A stretch of DNA of 64,000 nucleotides, taken from positions 62,001 to 126,000 of the forward strand of contig CAUFXM010000002.1 of assembly GCA_959597175.1 (NCBI GenBank). Reading direction: 5' to 3'. This DNA comes from an uncultured Methanomassiliicoccales archaeon (GTDB taxonomy: Archaea > Thermoplasmatota > Thermoplasmata > Methanomassiliicoccales > Methanomethylophilaceae). The notes beneath the pieces are model-generated. The model was not told the DNA's origin. It worked only from the letters and a program-made list of their open reading frames with translations, and searched no databases. Within the stretch, counting starts at the first letter, position 1. Every line of letters begins with the position of its first letter. Made by a program: the position numbers and the translations under genes. This document shows, in pieces, positions 48,790 to 58,352 of this stretch.

Positions 48790-49619
48790 ATCATCTCCGT
48801 GTCGCCCTCGAAGACCAGTTCCGCCGGTCCCTCCATGAGGACGTATCTCAGGTCCCTGTCGACGGTTATCTTCAGCCATCCGCCGGGCAGGTGGACGTCC
48901 ACCGGCTCCCCGAAGGGGACCAGCCCGTTCAGCGCCGCGGCGGTGGTGCTGGCGCAGGCGCCGGTCCCGCAGGCCAGCGTCCACGCGGCTCCGCGCTCGT
49001 ACACGCGGATGAATATCTTGCCGTCCTCCACCCTGCAGAACTCCACGTTGGTCTTGCGGGGGAAGAACGGGTGGCACTCGAGGACGGGCCCCAGCCTGTC
49101 GATCGTGGCGTCGTCCATCTCCGTGAACGTTATGAAGTGCGGGTTGCCCATGGAGACGGCGTTGGCTCTGAATGAGACGCCGTCGACCTCGAAGGGCTGG
49201 TCTATGAACCTCCCGTCGTGGTCCACCGGCACCATCCTGCCGTCCAGTATGGGCGCGCCCATGTCGATCCTCACCGTGGAGACCTCCCCGTCCACCAGGG
49301 ACACTGTGGCCTCCAGGTCGCCCGCGAGTGTGTGGATGGTGAACACGTCCCTGTCCACCAGGCCCTTGTCGCGGGCGTACTTCGCGACGCACCTGATGCC
49401 GTTGCCGCACATCTCCGCCTCGCTGCCGTCGGCGTTGATGATGCGCATGGTCAGGTCGGTGCCCTCGCCGGGCAGCACGTACAGCACCCCGTCGGCCCCG
49501 ATCCCGAAGTGGCGGTCGCAGGCCATCTCGCACCATCCAGGATCGACCACAGCGTCGCCGGCGGTGCCGTCGATCAGGACGAAGTCGTTACCAAGACCCT
49601 GGTACTTCCAGAACCTCAT
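48786..49619 (-). CDS. dapF: diaminopimelate epimerase
   Basis: 277 aa. The two catalytic cysteines are in EMCGNGIRC (Cys ~res 72) and ACGTGACAST (Cys ~res 217). It converts LL-DAP to meso-DAP. Start overlaps lysA (ATGA). Confidence 0.95.
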   Translation of the reverse strand: MRFWKYQGLGNDFVLIDGTAGDAVVDPGWCEMACDRHFGIGADGVLYVLPGEGTDLTMRIINADGSEAEMCGNGIRCVAKYARDKGLVDRDVFTIHTLAGDLEATVSLVDGEVSTVRIDMGAPILDGRMVPVDHDGRFIDQPFEVDGVSFRANAVSMGNPHFITFTEMDDATIDRLGPVLECHPFFPRKTNVEFCRVEDGKIFIRVYERGAAWTLACGTGACASTTAAALNGLVPFGEPVDVHLPGGWLKITVDRDLRYVLMEGPAELVFEGDTEMI

Positions 49620-50875
49620 CTCAGGAGCCTCTCGGGTATGATCTGGTGCCTCCACTGCTCCTCCTCCGTCTCGGCCTCGCGGATGAGCTCCGCCTTGCCG
49701 TCGTTGACGAGGACCTCTGCGCAGAGGGGCCGGGAGTTGTAGTTGCTGCTCATGGAGAAGCCGTACGCACCGGCGTTGTATACGGCCACGATATCGCCCT
49801 CCACCGGGTCCGGGAGGACTCTGTCGTGGGCGAGATAGTCGCCGGACTCGCATATCGGGCCGACGACGTCGTACTTGTCCGTGCATGCCTTGCCGAACTT
49901 GTTGGCGAGGGCGACGTAGTGGTACGAGTCGTACATCGCGGGCCTGATCAGGGTGTTGAATCCGGCGTCGCATCCCACGTACTTCTTAGTCCCAGCGTCC
50001 TTGACGTCGTTCACCCTGGTCAGGAGCACGGTCGTGTCGCATACGATGTATCTGCCCGGCTCGAGGATCAGCGTCCTGATGTCGGTCTCCTCCTCGATCA
50101 TGGCCGTGAGGTTGGATGCCAGCTCCTCCACGTCCATCTCCTCCTCCTGGGGCTTGTACGGGACCCCGATCCCTCCCCCCATGTCGATGAACTCGAGGTC
50201 GATGCCTATGCTCTGGATCTCGTTCACGAGCTCGATGAGCACCTCCATCATGTCCATGAATGGCTGCACCGTCTGCCCTCCGGAGCCTATGTGCGCATGT
50301 ATCCCCTTGACGTTGAACCCGAGGTCCTTGGCCCTGGCGTAGGTGTTGATGACCTCGTCCAGCGGGATGCCGAACTTCGCCCCCTTGGATCCGGTGATGA
50401 CCTTGGCGCTGTGCCCGGACCCGACGCCCGGGGTCACCCTGAACGACACGTCCGTGCAGGGTGCGATCTTCGCCAGCCTCTCCATCTCCGACACGGAGTC
50501 CAGGTTGATCATCACTCCGAGGTCGGACACCGCCTTGAGCTCCGCGTCGCTGACGTTCACCCCGGTATACATGATCCTGTCGGGGGTGTATCCGGCCTTC
50601 AGGCAGCTCTTCACCTCGCCGATGGAGACGGCGTCTATCCCCGAGCCCTCCTGCTCGAGGACCTTCAGTATGGCGAGGTTGGTGTTGGCCTTGCAGGCGT
50701 AGTGGATCCTCGTGTCCATGAACCTGGAGAACGCGCCGTAGATCCTGCGGTAGTTCTCCCTGAGCCTCTGCTCGTCGGTTACGTACACAGGCGTCCCGAA
50801 CTCGTCGGCGATCTCCACGGCGGACTTGCCGCCGATCATCATCACGCCGTCCCTACCCTCGAACTCCCTCATCAT
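49616..50875 (-). CDS. lysA: diaminopimelate decarboxylase
   Basis: 419 aa fold III PLP enzyme. IHYACKANTN contains the PLP lysine; GIHAHIGSGGQ and EPGRYIVCDTTVLL bind phosphate; GPICESGDYLAHDR carries the catalytic Cys. It decarboxylates meso-DAP to lysine. Start overlaps lysC (ATGA). Confidence 0.95.
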   Translation of the reverse strand: MMREFEGRDGVMMIGGKSAVEIADEFGTPVYVTDEQRLRENYRRIYGAFSRFMDTRIHYACKANTNLAILKVLEQEGSGIDAVSIGEVKSCLKAGYTPDRIMYTGVNVSDAELKAVSDLGVMINLDSVSEMERLAKIAPCTDVSFRVTPGVGSGHSAKVITGSKGAKFGIPLDEVINTYARAKDLGFNVKGIHAHIGSGGQTVQPFMDMMEVLIELVNEIQSIGIDLEFIDMGGGIGVPYKPQEEEMDVEELASNLTAMIEEETDIRTLILEPGRYIVCDTTVLLTRVNDVKDAGTKKYVGCDAGFNTLIRPAMYDSYHYVALANKFGKACTDKYDVVGPICESGDYLAHDRVLPDPVEGDIVAVYNAGAYGFSMSSNYNSRPLCAEVLVNDGKAELIREAETEEEQWRHQIIPERLLR

Positions 50876-52227
50876 TGGACATCACCGATGTACTTGTCAT
50901 GCAGTATCTTCACCACTTCAACCACCTTGTTCATGGGCACCACGAAGTTGAGCGAGACGTCCGAGGCCCCCTCGGAGATCATCTCCACGTTGGCCTCCGC
51001 CTCCTTCACCGCCGAGAATATGTCCCCGGAGACGCCGCACTTGTCAAGCAGGTTGTCCCCCACGGCGCAGATCAGGGCCACGTTGTTCTTCACGTCGATC
51101 CTCTCTATGTCCCCTCCGCTGAGGCCGTTCAACTGTCTCAGGGTGAGCTTGACGTCGTTGTTGTGCACCAGGAAGGCCACCGTGGACAGGGACGTGGATA
51201 TCGAGTAGATTATGACGTTGATCTCCGCGATCTTGTCTATGATCCTGGCCACCATCGCGGGCCTGTAGGCGATCTCGGCGGAGCTTATCGTTATGATGGA
51301 GAGGTCCGTCTTAGCCGCCACGGACCTGAGCAGCTCGTTCTTCGACTTCCTCAGATGGTGGATCAGGGTTCCCGGTTCCTGGGGCTTGAACGAGTTCTTC
51401 ACCTTCAGCGGGATGTGCTTCAGCCTCACCGGCTCGATGGTCCTGGGGTGGAGCACCTTGGCGCCGAAGTACGCGAGCTCCGCCGCCTCTCCGAAGTTCA
51501 TCTCGTCGATCTTCACGGCGTCGGGGATTATCCTGGGGTCTGCGGACATGAATCCGTCCACATCCGTCCAGATCTCGAGCATGTCGGCGTCGATGGCGTT
51601 CGCCACAACGGCCGCGGAGTAGTCGGAGCCCCCCCTTCCGAAGGTCAGGGGCCTGCCCGCGGAGTTGATGCCGTAGAACCCGGTGATGATGGGGATGACG
51701 CCCATGGCCAGGATCGGCCTGACCCTCATGGTCATGCCGGTGGCGGTGTTCAGCAGGTCGGCGGATCCCGACATGGGCTGGCCCACGGCCACGATGCCCG
51801 CATCCTCGGAGGTCATAGCAACCGACCTGACCCCCATGGACCTGAGCAGGAACGCCAGTATCAGGGATGAGAACCTCTCGCCCTGGGAGACGACGGAGTC
51901 GGCGTAGAACGGGTCCGCCCTGTCTGCGGTGATGGCCTTCCTGAGGCCGGCCATCCTGGACTCGAACTCCGTCCTGAACTCCTCCATGATGTCGCCGTCG
52001 AACAACTGGGCTGCTGTTGCCAGGTGCTTCTGCGCGAACTGGTCGAGCACACCCTCGACATCGCACTGCGGGTTGTCCACCACGCTGACGAGGTAGTTCG
52101 TTATGCCGGACATCGCGGAAACCACGACGACCTTCTCCCCCTCCTTGTCGGAGATTATCCCTGCGACCCTCTTCAGGGCCTCGGCGGAGCCCACGCTGGT
52201 GCCGCCGAACTTCATGACCGTTATCAT
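50872..52227 (-). CDS. lysC: aspartate kinase
   Basis: 451 aa. TVMKFGGTSVGSAEAL is the nucleotide-binding signature; SGSADLLNTATG and FGRGGSDYSAA follow; two ACT domains (res ~310-445) provide lysine or threonine feedback. First step of the aspartate family. ATG 52227 fits the family start; 40 nt downstream of dapA. Confidence 0.94.
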   Translation of the reverse strand: MITVMKFGGTSVGSAEALKRVAGIISDKEGEKVVVVSAMSGITNYLVSVVDNPQCDVEGVLDQFAQKHLATAAQLFDGDIMEEFRTEFESRMAGLRKAITADRADPFYADSVVSQGERFSSLILAFLLRSMGVRSVAMTSEDAGIVAVGQPMSGSADLLNTATGMTMRVRPILAMGVIPIITGFYGINSAGRPLTFGRGGSDYSAAVVANAIDADMLEIWTDVDGFMSADPRIIPDAVKIDEMNFGEAAELAYFGAKVLHPRTIEPVRLKHIPLKVKNSFKPQEPGTLIHHLRKSKNELLRSVAAKTDLSIITISSAEIAYRPAMVARIIDKIAEINVIIYSISTSLSTVAFLVHNNDVKLTLRQLNGLSGGDIERIDVKNNVALICAVGDNLLDKCGVSGDIFSAVKEAEANVEMISEGASDVSLNFVVPMNKVVEVVKILHDKYIGDVQ

Positions 52228-52267
52228 TCGTATCCCTCTGTTGCCCGTCCGGCGATCCATCCGGGGT

Positions 52268-53140
52268 TCATGCTATCCCCAGGTCGCGGAGTATGGGTTC
52301 GAGCGTCGCTCTGCCGCTTTCGGACAGGGGTGTGAGCGGGAGCCTGGGGGATCCGTTCCCGTATCCCATCATGCCCATGACGTGCTTGATGGGGATGGGG
52401 TTGGACTCGCAGAACAGCGCCCCGAACAGCGGCAGGAGCTTGTTGTGGATGCTCTTGGCGATGTCGAACTTGCCGGATTGGGCGCTCTTGACCATCTCCG
52501 ACACCAGGCCGGGACAGCAGTTGGATGTGACGGATATGACGCCGTCCGCACCCATCGCCATGAGGGCCAGGGTGATGCCGTCGTCGCCGCTGATGACCTC
52601 GAAGCCCTCCGGTCTCCTGGCGATGATGTTCTGGATCTGGGACATGTTGCCGCTGGCCTCCTTCACGCCCACGATGCCGTCCAGCTCGGCCATCCTGAGC
52701 ATCGTGTCCGCGGTGATGTTGGACCCCGTCCTCCCGGGGATGTTGTAGACCACGATGGGGATGTCGACGGCCTCCTCGATGGTCCTGTAGTGCTGGAATA
52801 TGCCCTCCTGGGTGGGCTTGACGTAGTAGGGGGAGATGGAGAGTATCCCGTCCGCGCCCAGGTCCTCGGCGTCCCTGCTGAGCTGCACGGCCTCCGCGGT
52901 GCAGTTGCTGCCGGCACCCGCCAGGACCTTGGCCTTCCTGGCCTCGTCCCTGACGATCTCGATGACCCTCAGGTGCTCCTCATGGCTGAGCATGGCCGAC
53001 TCGCCGGTGGAGCCGCAGGGCACCAGGGTGTCCACCCTGTTGTCCTCCTGGAAGTTCACCAGCCTCCTGAGCGAGTCCTCGTCAATCTTGCCGTCCCTCG
53101 TGAACGGCGTAATCAGTGCCGTTCCTGTTCCTGCGAACAT
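52268..53140 (-). CDS. dapA: 4-hydroxy-tetrahydrodipicolinate synthase
   Basis: 290 aa TIM barrel. GTALITPFTRDGKID, GSTGESAMLSHEEH, VVYNIPGRTG (catalytic Tyr) and IVGVKEASGN (Schiff-base Lys ~res 161) are all present. It condenses pyruvate with aspartate semialdehyde. dapB is not found beside it. Confidence 0.95.
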   Translation of the reverse strand: MFAGTGTALITPFTRDGKIDEDSLRRLVNFQEDNRVDTLVPCGSTGESAMLSHEEHLRVIEIVRDEARKAKVLAGAGSNCTAEAVQLSRDAEDLGADGILSISPYYVKPTQEGIFQHYRTIEEAVDIPIVVYNIPGRTGSNITADTMLRMAELDGIVGVKEASGNMSQIQNIIARRPEGFEVISGDDGITLALMAMGADGVISVTSNCCPGLVSEMVKSAQSGKFDIAKSIHNKLLPLFGALFCESNPIPIKHVMGMMGYGNGSPRLPLTPLSESGRATLEPILRDLGIA

Positions 53141-53141
53141 T

Positions 53142-53561
53142 TCATGCCTCCCCGAAGTGCTCCTTGAGTATCAGGCGGGTCCTCGTGCTGAGGATGTTGT
53201 CGTACCTCCTGACCCTCTCTATGATGTCGTTGAGATGCTGCGAGGACTCCACATCCACGATGGCGATGATGTCCTGGTCTCCGGTGACCTCGAACACCTC
53301 GGTCACTCCGTCGTAGCTTGCCAGCTCCTTGGCTATGTCCTGGGTGTCGGTGTTCACATCGATCCTGATCTCGACCAGCGCCTTCACGTTGCGCGAGCTG
53401 GTCTTTATGGTGAACCCGCGGATGATTCCCTCCTCGGTCATCCTGTGCACCCTGCTGCGGACCGTGCCCTCCGAGACACCAAGTTGGTTGGCGATCTCGA
53501 CGAAGGGGCGTCTGGAGTCTTTCTTCATAATCTCTATTATCCTCTTGTCAAGTTCGTCCAT
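53142..53561 (-). CDS. Lrp/AsnC-family regulator of lysine operon
   Basis: 139 aa. DELDKRIIEIMKKDSRRPFV, GVSEGTVRSRVHRMTEEGII form the HTH; the RAM domain has VTGDQDIIAIVDVES. It is the first gene of the lysine operon, with 1 nt to dapA, and resembles archaeal LysM-type regulators that respond to lysine, so autoregulation is likely. TATA TTATATAATAC is ~45 nt upstream. Confidence 0.92.
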   Translation of the reverse strand: MDELDKRIIEIMKKDSRRPFVEIANQLGVSEGTVRSRVHRMTEEGIIRGFTIKTSSRNVKALVEIRIDVNTDTQDIAKELASYDGVTEVFEVTGDQDIIAIVDVESSQHLNDIIERVRRYDNILSTRTRLILKEHFGEA

Positions 53562-53681
53562 GCAAAACCCCCGCACTCTCGGTGTGCTGGCATTCTGATA
53601 GTATTATATAAACTGTGGGAAAACGTCGTGTCACAACGGATTCCATAGGTTTTCATGGTGTAAAATGGGGAAATGGTTTCA

Positions 53682-53702
53682 GTCTCCTGCGGAATCCGCA
53701 GG
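53682..53702. terminator. hairpin after MscS gene
   Basis: TCCTGCGG-AA-TCCGCAGGA, a near-perfect palindrome, 9 nt past the MscS stop (minus strand). Confidence 0.5.
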
Positions 53703-53710
53703 AAACAGGA

Positions 53711-55339
53711 TCATGCCTCGGGGGACTCGTCGTCGGGTCTGCGCTTGCCGTCGCAGTCGCTGAGGATGTCCAGCTGGAGTCTGTTGTAGGGTATCTCGAT
53801 GTCGTTGTCCAGGAACAGCTTGTAGATGATCTCCCTGATCTGTCCGGCGTAGTGGGCGCTGTTGTCGTAGTCGTCCACGTAGCAGGCAAGGCGGTACTCG
53901 ATCCCGGAGTCCAGGAAGTTCGTGAGCCTGGTGCTCGGGGGGATCACGGTCTTGTCCTTGATCACGTGTGGGTGCATGTTGGCCGCCTTGATCATAAGCT
54001 CCTTGGCCAGGGTCAGGTTGGCGTCGTACGCCACGGAGACGTAGATGTAGATCCTGGTGTTGGGGTTGCCCTTGGTGTAGTTGATCATCGTCGCCGCCGT
54101 CACGACGTTGTTGGGCATGGTGATGATCTGGTCCTTGTCCCAGCTCTGGAACTCCGTGTACATGATCTTGACCTTGTGGACTATGTACGTCGTGCCGTTG
54201 ATGCTCACGAAGTCGCCCTTCTTGAACGGGCGTGTGGACAGCAGGACGATGCCGCTGAAGAACTGGCTGATGATCTCCTGGGCGCCGAACGTGATTCCCA
54301 ATGTTATCACTCCTGCGCTCACCATGATGCCGGCCAGGTCCACGCCGTACGCCGCGAGGATCACCGTCGCGGCAACCACGCAGATCACGAGCTTCCCGAT
54401 CATCTTGAAGAGCGGGATGAGGGAGGAGTCGATCCCGTCCACGTCCAGGCCCTCGTCCACCCCCTTGATGATCTTGGTGATGAGGAACACGTAGATCTGC
54501 CAGGACAGGACCGCACCGATGATCACGTACAGCACGGTGGAGAACCTTGCCACGGCGCTCATGACCTCTGCGTTCGCCCCCACGATGTTAAGGCACTCGT
54601 TGACGGCGATGACCAGCATGAGGACCGAGATGGTCTTGGTGAGGGCGTTGGTGATCTTCTTCCTCTCCAACGGGTCACCCTTGTTCTTGAACAGCTTGAG
54701 GATGAACGGGATGAACAGCTCACAGACGATGATGGATGCAAGGATCCACAGGACCAGCGTGGCTAGGGCGGTGAACCATGTGTCGTTCAGAGGAGCGGGG
54801 AGTGTGTTGGGGACCAGTCCGAAGAACTTGTTGTAGGCGCCCTCGGACGTGAACACCGATGTGATGTGCCCGGTCACCGGGATCTCGACCACCGTCACCT
54901 CGCCCGTCTCGATCGTTGTGAACTGCAGCGATATGGAGCCGGAGAAGTCCTGGGTGTCCGCCAGTTCGCTGGACGTCAGCGTCACCCTTATCACCGCCAG
55001 GTCGCGGTACTCGGAGTCGTTAGTCGGATAGATCAGGTTGCTGGCCGACCCGTTGACGGTTATCGTGGACGTCGACGAGATGGCGTCGGTGTCGATGTCG
55101 CTCACCTTGAGGCTCATGCGGTTCTCGGTCAGGTTGGTGACGTAGACCTCCACGGTGGTGGATCCGTTGCTGTCGAGGTCGAAGCTGATTCCGTCCCCGC
55201 CTCCCTGAACCGTAACGTCCACCTTGCCATCGGTTTCGACCGTTCCAGTGGCATCGCCGTCGTCCGAAGCGATGAGGGGCACGGCGATGGTCAGCAGGAC
55301 GGACACAAGCAGGATGGCTGTCAGTTTCCTCGCGTCCAT
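53711..55339 (-). CDS. MscS-family mechanosensitive channel
   Basis: 542 aa. A signal peptide (LTAILLVSVLLTIAVPLIAS) leads an extracytoplasmic beta-rich domain (res ~30-165, many Thr/Ser), then membrane helices and the MscS pore helix/beta domain (GVITLGITFGAQEIISQFFS, LLSTRPFKKGDFVSINGTTY). The external domain is unusual for MscS and may sense the envelope. TATA CTTTAAATAG is ~25 nt before the start. Confidence 0.9.
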   Translation of the reverse strand: MDARKLTAILLVSVLLTIAVPLIASDDGDATGTVETDGKVDVTVQGGGDGISFDLDSNGSTTVEVYVTNLTENRMSLKVSDIDTDAISSTSTITVNGSASNLIYPTNDSEYRDLAVIRVTLTSSELADTQDFSGSISLQFTTIETGEVTVVEIPVTGHITSVFTSEGAYNKFFGLVPNTLPAPLNDTWFTALATLVLWILASIIVCELFIPFILKLFKNKGDPLERKKITNALTKTISVLMLVIAVNECLNIVGANAEVMSAVARFSTVLYVIIGAVLSWQIYVFLITKIIKGVDEGLDVDGIDSSLIPLFKMIGKLVICVVAATVILAAYGVDLAGIMVSAGVITLGITFGAQEIISQFFSGIVLLSTRPFKKGDFVSINGTTYIVHKVKIMYTEFQSWDKDQIITMPNNVVTAATMINYTKGNPNTRIYIYVSVAYDANLTLAKELMIKAANMHPHVIKDKTVIPPSTRLTNFLDSGIEYRLACYVDDYDNSAHYAGQIREIIYKLFLDNDIEIPYNRLQLDILSDCDGKRRPDDESPEA

Positions 55340-55462
55340 GCCATCCGCAGATTCATACTCTATTTAAAGTCACCATAGGGCGCGCTCGTATTCACCGAAC
55401 AATCAGGTTTTAGATGTATCTAACTTAATGTACAGCATCCGGGCTATAAACGGTGGAGGTGT

Positions 55463-56311
55463 GTGGACGGTATGGACGACCACATCATCCCATGGGCCGT
55501 GTTCCCGCTGGTTATCATGGTCTACGCGTCGGCCTGCGACGTCAGGACAAGGGAGGTCCCCGATGCATGCTGGGCCCTGGTATGTGCGGGAGGGTCCGCG
55601 CCCCTGGTGCTGTGTTGTCCCGGCCCGGGGTCCCCGTTCTATCTAGCAGGTTGCATCCTGCTCGCGTCTTACATGCTCTCGCCGAGGCTGGTGGGGGTCG
55701 TGGGGGCCAGTGTCTTCGTGGCTTCCGTGATGATGTTCGTAACAGGCTATGTTCTCGATCCTGGCGGTCGTCTGGTGACGGCTGGACTTGCCGTACCTGC
55801 GATGTTTCTGCTGTTCCTGGGGATGTACAAGGTTGGGCTGCTGGCGGGAGGGGCGGATGCGAAGTGCCTGATGTCCATTGCGATGGCACTTCCCCTATAT
55901 CCGGATGCGAGTCCCCTTCTGGTGTGGCAACCGGCGTATCCCGGTGCTTATGTGATCAATCCATCCGTCTCCATCCTCGTTCTGGCGCTCGTGCTCACAC
56001 TGGTCGGGGGCCTGCGGATCCTGGTCAGGAACGTCCGCGACCGCAATTTCGGAAGGGGGATGCTGAGTTCGTACAGGATGGACGTGGATGATGTGGGAGA
56101 TGCGTTCGTATGGCCTGTGGAGAGGGTCGTGGACGGTCATCTCGTGCGGACCGGGCCGTGCAGCAGCGATGAAGTGCAAGGGGTGCTGGACGGTCTGAGG
56201 TCAGCCGGGGTCCGTGAGGTGAGGGTCACTCCGATGGTGCCATTCGTTCTCCCGCTGACGGTGGCGGCCGTTCTCACGGTGGTGTTCGGAAGCCCCCTGT
56301 CGGTCATCTGA
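55463..56311 (+). CDS. prepilin peptidase, A24 family
   Basis: 282 aa polytopic membrane protein. The two aspartates of the GxGD protease type sit in ACDVRTREVPD (~res 26) and GGADAKCL (~res 130). It cleaves type IV pilin- or archaellin-like signal peptides. A C-terminal cytosolic extension is followed by a last helix. No pilin gene nearby. GTG 55463 or ATG 55472. Confidence 0.88.
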   Translation: MDGMDDHIIPWAVFPLVIMVYASACDVRTREVPDACWALVCAGGSAPLVLCCPGPGSPFYLAGCILLASYMLSPRLVGVVGASVFVASVMMFVTGYVLDPGGRLVTAGLAVPAMFLLFLGMYKVGLLAGGADAKCLMSIAMALPLYPDASPLLVWQPAYPGAYVINPSVSILVLALVLTLVGGLRILVRNVRDRNFGRGMLSSYRMDVDDVGDAFVWPVERVVDGHLVRTGPCSSDEVQGVLDGLRSAGVREVRVTPMVPFVLPLTVAAVLTVVFGSPLSVI

Positions 56312-57314
56312 CTATGCCGATGCGCCGTCCGCAGCAAGAGCATCTGTCGCCGTCCATGCCCACGACATCCACCAGGTACCCTAGGCGCCTGATGAGGGTG
56401 GCCCCGCATTCCGGGCAGTAGGTGTCGGCCGCGCCCTCGGTGACCACGTTCCCTGCGTAGACGAAGTGCAGCCCGCATCCCATCCCGATCTCCCTGCATC
56501 TGAGCACGGTCTCCACTGGGGTCCACTGGACATCGGTCATCTCGTTGTCGGGGTGGAAACGGGTGAAGTGGACGGGTATGTCGGGGTCCAGCTCGTCCCT
56601 GACCCATTCGCAGAAACCGTGGACCTCCTCCTCTGTGTCGTTGTATCCGGGTATCACCAGGTACGTGAGCTCCAGGTGGACGCCCTCCGCGTGGACCGTC
56701 TTGACCGTGCGGAGCACGTCGTCCAGGTGGGCTCCGCAGACCTCCATGTAGAAGGGGTCGGAGAATCCCTTCACATCGATGTTCATGGCAGAGGCGATCC
56801 CGCATAACTCCCTCAGGGGCTTCTCGCAGACCAGGCCGTTGGTGACCAGCACGACATCGAGCCCTGGGTCAGCCGCCTTCACATCGCGGATGTACTCGTA
56901 CCATATCATCGGCTCATTGTAGGTGAAGGCGATGGTGTCCTGCCCCTCGGCCCTGCAGAGTGCCGCCAGCTCCTCCGGGGACTCGTAGGTGGTGCGCTTC
57001 TTGCCCAGCGAGAGCATCGATATGGAGTAGTTCTGGCAGTGACGGCATCTCATGTTGCATCCGACGCTTCCCACAGAGAAGCACCTGGACCGGGGCTTGT
57101 AGTGGTAGAGGGGCTTCTTCTCGATGGGGTCCACGCACAGGGAGGAGACCTTCCCGTACGAGTACGCGACCAGCATGTCCTCGTCACCGCGGCGGGATCC
57201 GCATCTGCCGTACCCGCCGACGGGTATCCTGCACCCGTGGGGGCACAGGCCGCATACGTAGGCGTCACCCTCGCGTTCGTAGAAGGCCGACTCGACGCGC
57301 TCGGTACTCGCCAT
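56304..57314 (-). CDS. amrS: AmmeMemoRadiSam-system radical SAM enzyme
   Basis: 336 aa. An N-terminal Cys motif (YVCGLCPHGCRI) precedes the radical SAM motif GCNMRCRHCQNYSISM. The C-terminus holds CPECGATLIRR and CSCCGRR. Members occur with MEMO and AMMECR1 proteins, neither of which is here. Start overlaps thiL by 50 nt and the end overlaps the convergent prepilin peptidase by 8 nt. Confidence 0.92.
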   Translation of the reverse strand: MASTERVESAFYEREGDAYVCGLCPHGCRIPVGGYGRCGSRRGDEDMLVAYSYGKVSSLCVDPIEKKPLYHYKPRSRCFSVGSVGCNMRCRHCQNYSISMLSLGKKRTTYESPEELAALCRAEGQDTIAFTYNEPMIWYEYIRDVKAADPGLDVVLVTNGLVCEKPLRELCGIASAMNIDVKGFSDPFYMEVCGAHLDDVLRTVKTVHAEGVHLELTYLVIPGYNDTEEEVHGFCEWVRDELDPDIPVHFTRFHPDNEMTDVQWTPVETVLRCREIGMGCGLHFVYAGNVVTEGAADTYCPECGATLIRRLGYLVDVVGMDGDRCSCCGRRIGIVR

Positions 57315-58257
57315 AGGGGATCACCGTCCTGGACCCGTTTTGTATAAGATGGGGTGCGCCGGAGTCGTTGACCATGCCGATGATGGAGAACTCCACCTCC
57401 GCGTCGTATAGCCTGTCCAGCCTGTCCCTGTCCGCGGTGAATACCAGCTCGTACTCCCCGCCCCATCCCAGGAGCAGGTCGGGCACGGGCTTCCCTGACA
57501 GCTCGGACATCTCGTCCACCCACGCCCCCTTCGGGATGAAGTCCAGTTCCACGTCCATGCCAACGCCGGAGGATTCGCAGAGGGTGTTCAGCGCCGTTCC
57601 CAGGCCGTCGGACAGGTCCATGCACGATGTCACCGCGCCCGAGGATGCCATGGAGATCCCCTCGGGGACCTTCGGGATGGGGACGTAGAGCGAGTCCCTG
57701 GCCTCCGGCGCCTCCACGCCGTTCTCGATCGCGATGAACGCCGCTGCCGGTGACCCGAGGGGTCCGGTGACCGCGACGACGTCCCCCGGTCTCGCCCCGG
57801 AGCGGAGCATCGGCGGTCTGCCGTCCATGGTTCCGAAGGCGGTGCCGCACACGATCCCGGGCCCGTTCTTCGTGTCTCCTCCGGCTATGCCGGTGCCGCA
57901 GTACTCGCAGCACTGGTCTATGCCGCTCATGATGTCGTATGCCGCCTGCGCCTCCAGTTCCGGAGGGAGGGCGAGCGCCGCCACGAACCCTGTGGGTCTG
58001 GCACCCATCGCGGCGAGGTCGCTGAAGCTGACCGCCGCCGAGTACCAGCCGAACTGCTCGTAGGTCATGCCGGCAGGGAAGTGCCTGTCGAAGGTGACCA
58101 TGTCGGTGGTGACAACGGTGCCGTCCAGCAGTACCGCGGCATCGTCCCCGGGGCCGACCGAGCCCTCCGGTCTGATGAAGCTGCGGAAGTCCCTGATGAG
58201 CTGCCTCTCGCCCACGTCTCCTATTCTGGACATCGACGGTCTATCGGTCTGGGCCAT
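57265..58257 (-). CDS. thiL: thiamine-monophosphate kinase
   Basis: 330 aa. GPGDDAAVLLDGTVVTTDMV, SFSDLAAMGARPTGF and CMDLSDGLGTAL are the ThiL/PurM-fold ATP and substrate motifs. It phosphorylates ThMP to thiamine diphosphate. TATA GTGTATATATGG ends ~20 nt before the ATG, predicting a leaderless mRNA; ATG 58233 is an alternative. Confidence 0.93.
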   Translation of the reverse strand: MAQTDRPSMSRIGDVGERQLIRDFRSFIRPEGSVGPGDDAAVLLDGTVVTTDMVTFDRHFPAGMTYEQFGWYSAAVSFSDLAAMGARPTGFVAALALPPELEAQAAYDIMSGIDQCCEYCGTGIAGGDTKNGPGIVCGTAFGTMDGRPPMLRSGARPGDVVAVTGPLGSPAAAFIAIENGVEAPEARDSLYVPIPKVPEGISMASSGAVTSCMDLSDGLGTALNTLCESSGVGMDVELDFIPKGAWVDEMSELSGKPVPDLLLGWGGEYELVFTADRDRLDRLYDAEVEFSIIGMVNDSGAPHLIQNGSRTVIPYGEYRARRVGLLRTRG

Positions 58258-58352
58258 CTTAATAGGTGGCCCCCGACCATATATACACTCTTTATAGAGC
58301 GTTCGGAGGTAAGTCGGGAACGATTATAACTGGCAGGGGGATTGGAAGCCGC

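Noticed and set aside
53615..54766. Long plus-strand frame antisense to the MscS gene
   Set aside because: Antisense shadow in GC-rich DNA: composition is His/Asp/Val-rich with no motif, while the minus strand has a clear MscS protein.
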